Source: JAJFFW01 sp038531315 (GTDB taxonomy: Bacteria; Pseudomonadota; Alphaproteobacteria; Caulobacterales; Parvularculaceae). From it: 32,835 nt of DNA. The position numbers and the translations under genes were made by a program. Shown here piece by piece: positions 29,892-32,835 of this stretch. Within the stretch, counting starts at the first letter, position 1. Each line of letters begins with the position of its first letter. The stretch is from the NCBI GenBank assembly GCA_038531315.1, contig JBCBBT010000039.1, positions 1 through 32,835 of the forward strand, read 5' to 3'. The notes below the pieces were generated by a model. It was given only the letters and a program-made list of their open reading frames with translations. It made no database searches and was not told the DNA's origin.

Positions 29892-30138
29892 GCGCGGCCT
29901 TTCCTTTCTCTACGGATCGTCGCTTCGCTTGCAAGCTGCATCTCCTGCGGTGAGGCGGCGTCGCGGCGGCGGGCTTGCGCTCTGATCTCCCCCGCAAGAC
30001 AGGTCCGCCGCCGCCCCCTGAAAAAGGCCCTCCGATCAGCGCCCGGAAAGGCTTCGCCGTGAGGGCCGCCCCGCCGTTGATGTCCGGACGGCGAGGCTTT
30101 ACTTTGCGGGACGCACTTTTTCACGGAGAGCTTCCTTG

Positions 30139-31656
30139 ATGATCCGATCAGGCTTATTCGCCGCCGCCATGGCCCTTGTGTCGCTCAGCGCGGCCTGCGC
30201 GGCGCAATCAACCAGCGACGCCGCGCAGGAAGCGCCGACGCTGCGCACGGCAGACATATCAAGCCCGGATACATTGCGTGCAGATACGATGCGCGGCGAT
30301 TCGATTGACGGCAAAACCCGCGTCGCCCCTACCACCATGGCGGACGTGCAACTTTCCTTTGCGCCGATTGTCGACGCCGCGGCGCCCGCCGTTGTCAACA
30401 TTCTCACCAAAGGCGTCTCGCAGCCGCGCACCACGGGCGATCCGTTCTTCGACCGATTTTTCGGCCGCGGCACGCCGCGCCAGAAGTCTTCTCTGGGCTC
30501 CGGCGTGATTGTCAGCCCCGACGGCGTCGTCGTGACAAACAATCACGTGATCGAAGGCATGAATGAGATCAAGGTGGTCTTCGCCGACCGCCGCGAATTT
30601 GAGGCGGAACTGATCTTCGCCGATCCGCAAACCGATCTTGCGGTCCTGCGGATCGACGCTGGCGAGCCCCTGCCGTTTCTGGAGTTCGCCAATTCGGACG
30701 CCATCGAAGTCGGCGATGTCGTCCTCGCCATCGGCAATCCGTTCGGCGTCGGACAAACCGTCACCAGCGGCATCATCTCGGCGCTGGCGCGCACCGCCGT
30801 CAACGTCTCAGACTATTCCTTCTTTATACAGACGGACGCCGCGATCAATCCGGGTAATTCCGGCGGCGCGCTGGTCGACGCCGACGGCCGGCTTGTCGGC
30901 GTCAACACGGCGATTTATTCGCGCTCGGGCGGCTCCAACGGCATCGGCTTTGCGATCCCGGCGCGGCTGGTGCGCCAGGTTCTGTCAACCGCGATCAATG
31001 GCGGCGTTCTGGAGCGGCCCTGGATCGGCGCCTCGACCAACACCGTGACGCCCGATATTGCGCGCGCTTTCAAACTTGACCGGCCCGCCGGCGCCATCGT
31101 TGAAGACGTCTGGAAGGGCGGGCCCGCCGACAAGGCGGGGCTGAAGGAGGGCGACGTCATTATCGAAGTTGACGGTCAACCGATTTTCGACGCCGGCGCC
31201 TTGCGCTTTCGCGTCGGCACCCGCGACAAGGGCCAGTCCGCGCCGGTCGCCTATATCCGCGACGGCAAGCGGCGCGAGGCGAGCGTGACGTTCACCTTGC
31301 CGCCCGATAAGCCGGCGCCCGATCCGCGCACGCTCGAAGGCGAACATCCGCTGAACGGCGTCACCGTCGCCAATCTTTCGCCGCGCTTCAATGAAGAGCT
31401 TGGCGTTGATCCGCTGCTCACTGGCGTTGTCGTGACGGAATTGTCGCGGCGCAGTTTTGCGTCGCGTCAGGGATTGCGCACCAGCCACCGGATTTTGTCC
31501 GTTAACGGAAAATCGATCAATACCGCGGCCGATCTGGAACGCGAGATTTCAAAATCGGCGCTTGAGTGGGAAATTCAGGTCGACACGGGCGAGCGCATCG
31601 TGCCGTGGCGCGTCGATAACCGCCCGCGCACGCGCTCGCGCCGGCGCCGGCGGTAG
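30139..31656 (+). CDS. Deg/HtrA-type periplasmic serine protease
   Basis: 505 aa. HtrA proteases degrade damaged envelope proteins. A signal peptide (residues 1-22, 'AAAMALVSLSAACAAQ', possibly a lipoprotein) precedes a trypsin-like domain with the full triad: His136 in 'VVTNNHVIEG', Asp166 in 'DPQTDLAVLRI', and Ser241 in 'INPGNSGGALV'. Two PDZ domains follow (about 285-370, with 'PADKAGLKEGDVIIEVDGQP' as ligand loop, and about 390-480, 'SFASRQGLRTSHRILSVNGK'). The C-terminal tail is Arg-rich. Residues ~28-65 form an unusual Asp/Thr-rich linker. The preceding TTG (30136) is an in-frame alternative start. The stop lies 28 bases before rarA, and degP-like/rarA pairs are common in Alphaproteobacteria. 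Confidence 0.92.
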   Translation: MIRSGLFAAAMALVSLSAACAAQSTSDAAQEAPTLRTADISSPDTLRADTMRGDSIDGKTRVAPTTMADVQLSFAPIVDAAAPAVVNILTKGVSQPRTTGDPFFDRFFGRGTPRQKSSLGSGVIVSPDGVVVTNNHVIEGMNEIKVVFADRREFEAELIFADPQTDLAVLRIDAGEPLPFLEFANSDAIEVGDVVLAIGNPFGVGQTVTSGIISALARTAVNVSDYSFFIQTDAAINPGNSGGALVDADGRLVGVNTAIYSRSGGSNGIGFAIPARLVRQVLSTAINGGVLERPWIGASTNTVTPDIARAFKLDRPAGAIVEDVWKGGPADKAGLKEGDVIIEVDGQPIFDAGALRFRVGTRDKGQSAPVAYIRDGKRREASVTFTLPPDKPAPDPRTLEGEHPLNGVTVANLSPRFNEELGVDPLLTGVVVTELSRRSFASRQGLRTSHRILSVNGKSINTAADLEREISKSALEWEIQVDTGERIVPWRVDNRPRTRSRRRRR

Positions 31657-31684
31657 GCGCGGAGCCTGCGGAGAGGGCGCAGCG

Positions 31685-32835
31685 ATGAGCGATCTGTTTG
31701 GCGCGGCGGGGCTTGAGACGGACGCGCCCCGTCCGCTTGCGGACCGCTTGCGGCCCCAAAAGCTCGCCGATGTCATCGGACAGGACCACCTTTTGGGGCC
31801 GGGCGCGCCGATCGCGCGCATGGTCGAGAGCGGCCGGTTTTCCTCGATCATCCTGTGGGGTCCGCCCGGCGTCGGCAAGACGACCATCGCGCGGCTTCTG
31901 GCCGATGTTTCGGACCTTGAATTCGTCCAGATCTCGGCGATTTTTTCAGGCGTTGCCGAGCTGCGCAAAGTTTTCGAGACCGCCAGGGCGCGCCGTCAGA
32001 CCGGGCGGGGCACGCTGTTGTTCGTCGACGAAATTCACCGTTTCAACCGCGCGCAACAGGACGGGTTCCTGCCCCATATGGAAGCCGGCGTCGTCACGCT
32101 CGTCGGGGCGACGACGGAAAACCCGTCCTTTGAATTGAACCCCGCGCTCCTGTCGCGGGCGCAGGTTTTGACCCTGCGCCGGCTCGACGATGCGGCGCTT
32201 GAACAGCTGATAAAGCGGGCTGAAGACGACGAGGGAAAATCTCTTCCGCTTACCGATGAAGCGCGCGCCGCCATGCGCGCCATGGCCGACGGGGACGGGC
32301 GCTTCGCGCTGAGCCTCGCGGAGACGCTGTTCGCCGCGCCCGCGCCTGATGCGCCCTTTGGGGTGGGCGCGCTTGCCCGCCTCGTTCAACGCCGCGCGCC
32401 GGTCTACGACAAGGCGCAGGAGGGGCACTATAATCTTGCGAGTGCGCTTCAAAAATCGATCCGCGGCTCCGATGTTGACGCTGCGCTCTATTGGGCCGCG
32501 CGCATGTTGACCGCCGGCGAGGACCCGCGCTTTGTATTGCGCCGCCTTGTCGTCATCGCATCGGAAGACATCGGCAACGCCGACCCCCACGCGCTCCCTC
32601 TCGCCATAGCGGCCAGGGATGCGTTTGAGTTCCTCGGCCAGCCAGAAGGCGAAATCGCCATCGGCCAGCTCGTCGCCTATCTCGGCGCGGCGCCGAAATC
32701 GAACCGTTCGCACGCCGCCTTCATCAAGGCGAAAATGGCGGCGCGCGAGACCGGCTCGCTCGCCCCGCCGATGCACGCCATGAACGCGCCGACAAAGCTG
32801 ATGAAGGAACTCGGTTATGGCGACGGCTATCAATA
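31685..32835 (+). CDS. rarA: Replication-associated recombination protein RarA (MgsA), C-terminus outside window
   Basis: 383 codons to the right edge; the family is usually ~430-440 aa, so about 50 residues are missing. RarA is a AAA+ ATPase of the clamp-loader group that acts at stalled replication forks. 'LADRLRPQKLADVIGQDHLL' (18-37) is the N-terminal signature; Walker A 'GPPGVGKTT' (59-67); Walker B 'LLFVDEIHRFNRAQQD' (111-126); sensor 1 'GATTENPSFELNPALLSR' (141-158), which includes the Arg finger; and a C-terminal tetramerisation region with 'SALQKSIRGSDVDAALYWAARML' (in part) and 'IASEDIGNADP'. Residues 83-90 read ISAIFSGV where most relatives have a Thr or Asn in place of Phe. It is co-directional with the Deg protease gene. 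Confidence 0.96.
   Translation, partial: MSDLFGAAGLETDAPRPLADRLRPQKLADVIGQDHLLGPGAPIARMVESGRFSSIILWGPPGVGKTTIARLLADVSDLEFVQISAIFSGVAELRKVFETARARRQTGRGTLLFVDEIHRFNRAQQDGFLPHMEAGVVTLVGATTENPSFELNPALLSRAQVLTLRRLDDAALEQLIKRAEDDEGKSLPLTDEARAAMRAMADGDGRFALSLAETLFAAPAPDAPFGVGALARLVQRRAPVYDKAQEGHYNLASALQKSIRGSDVDAALYWAARMLTAGEDPRFVLRRLVVIASEDIGNADPHALPLAIAARDAFEFLGQPEGEIAIGQLVAYLGAAPKSNRSHAAFIKAKMAARETGSLAPPMHAMNAPTKLMKELGYGDGYQ

Overview
The window is GC-rich, gene-dense chromosomal DNA from an alphaproteobacterium. The evidence is an ATP12-family F1-ATPase chaperone next to an RluC-type pseudouridine synthase, a PodJ-like polar organiser, and TTAA-N7-TTAA boxes of the type bound by the cell-cycle regulator CtrA. 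A stalked or dimorphic lineage (Caulobacterales, Hyphomonadales or Parvularculales-like) fits best, but the exact clade is inference. The visible exception is the first ~1.1 kb, which is AT-rich and looks acquired.

Layout. 1-1000: a DUF262/ParB-like gene running off the left edge. 1169-1908: a DUF559 endonuclease gene between two direct copies of a hairpin-rich repeat. 2057-5936: small envelope and metabolic genes (DUF3617 protein, DUF2306-like membrane protein, class I/II aminotransferase, DUF2490 protein, MAPEG protein). 6097-8245: crcB, rluC-like and ATP12 chaperone, tightly packed. 8242-10160: EF-hand protein and lipB on the minus strand, diverging from a lone FliN-type domain gene. 10275-10359: tRNA-Leu(GAG). 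10504-14013: a large PodJ-like protein, with a perfect CtrA-type box in its upstream region. 14403-16199: an acyl-CoA dehydrogenase. 16307-17563: an unrecognised secreted protein. 17884-19599: a C5-cytosine methyltransferase with a Vsr mismatch endonuclease. 19833-22385: an arginine-rich secreted protein and a second secreted protein of unknown function. 22407-25093: a methyltransferase, a 24-bp tandem hairpin repeat, and typA/bipA. 25179-26545: a Crp/Fnr regulator, DUF2892 and rhodanese cluster with its own palindromic site. 26721-29282: thymidine kinase diverging from an MsbA-like ABC exporter. 29418-31656: a small cationic secreted protein and a Deg-type serine protease. 31685 onward: rarA, cut by the right edge.

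How the genes relate. Most of the window is housekeeping: protein lipoylation, ATP synthase assembly, rRNA modification, fluoride export, beta-oxidation, replication-fork rescue and periplasmic proteolysis. Less ordinary points are the repeat-flanked DUF559 cassette, the orphan Dcm/Vsr pair, CtrA-like boxes near podJ, the FliN-domain gene and the Arg-rich protein gene, and palindromes at the start of tdk and inside the Crp/Fnr-rhodanese cluster. No CRISPR array, insertion sequence or recognisable complete defence island is present. If an undescribed system exists here, the best candidates are the DUF559-repeat cassette and the gene cut by the left edge.
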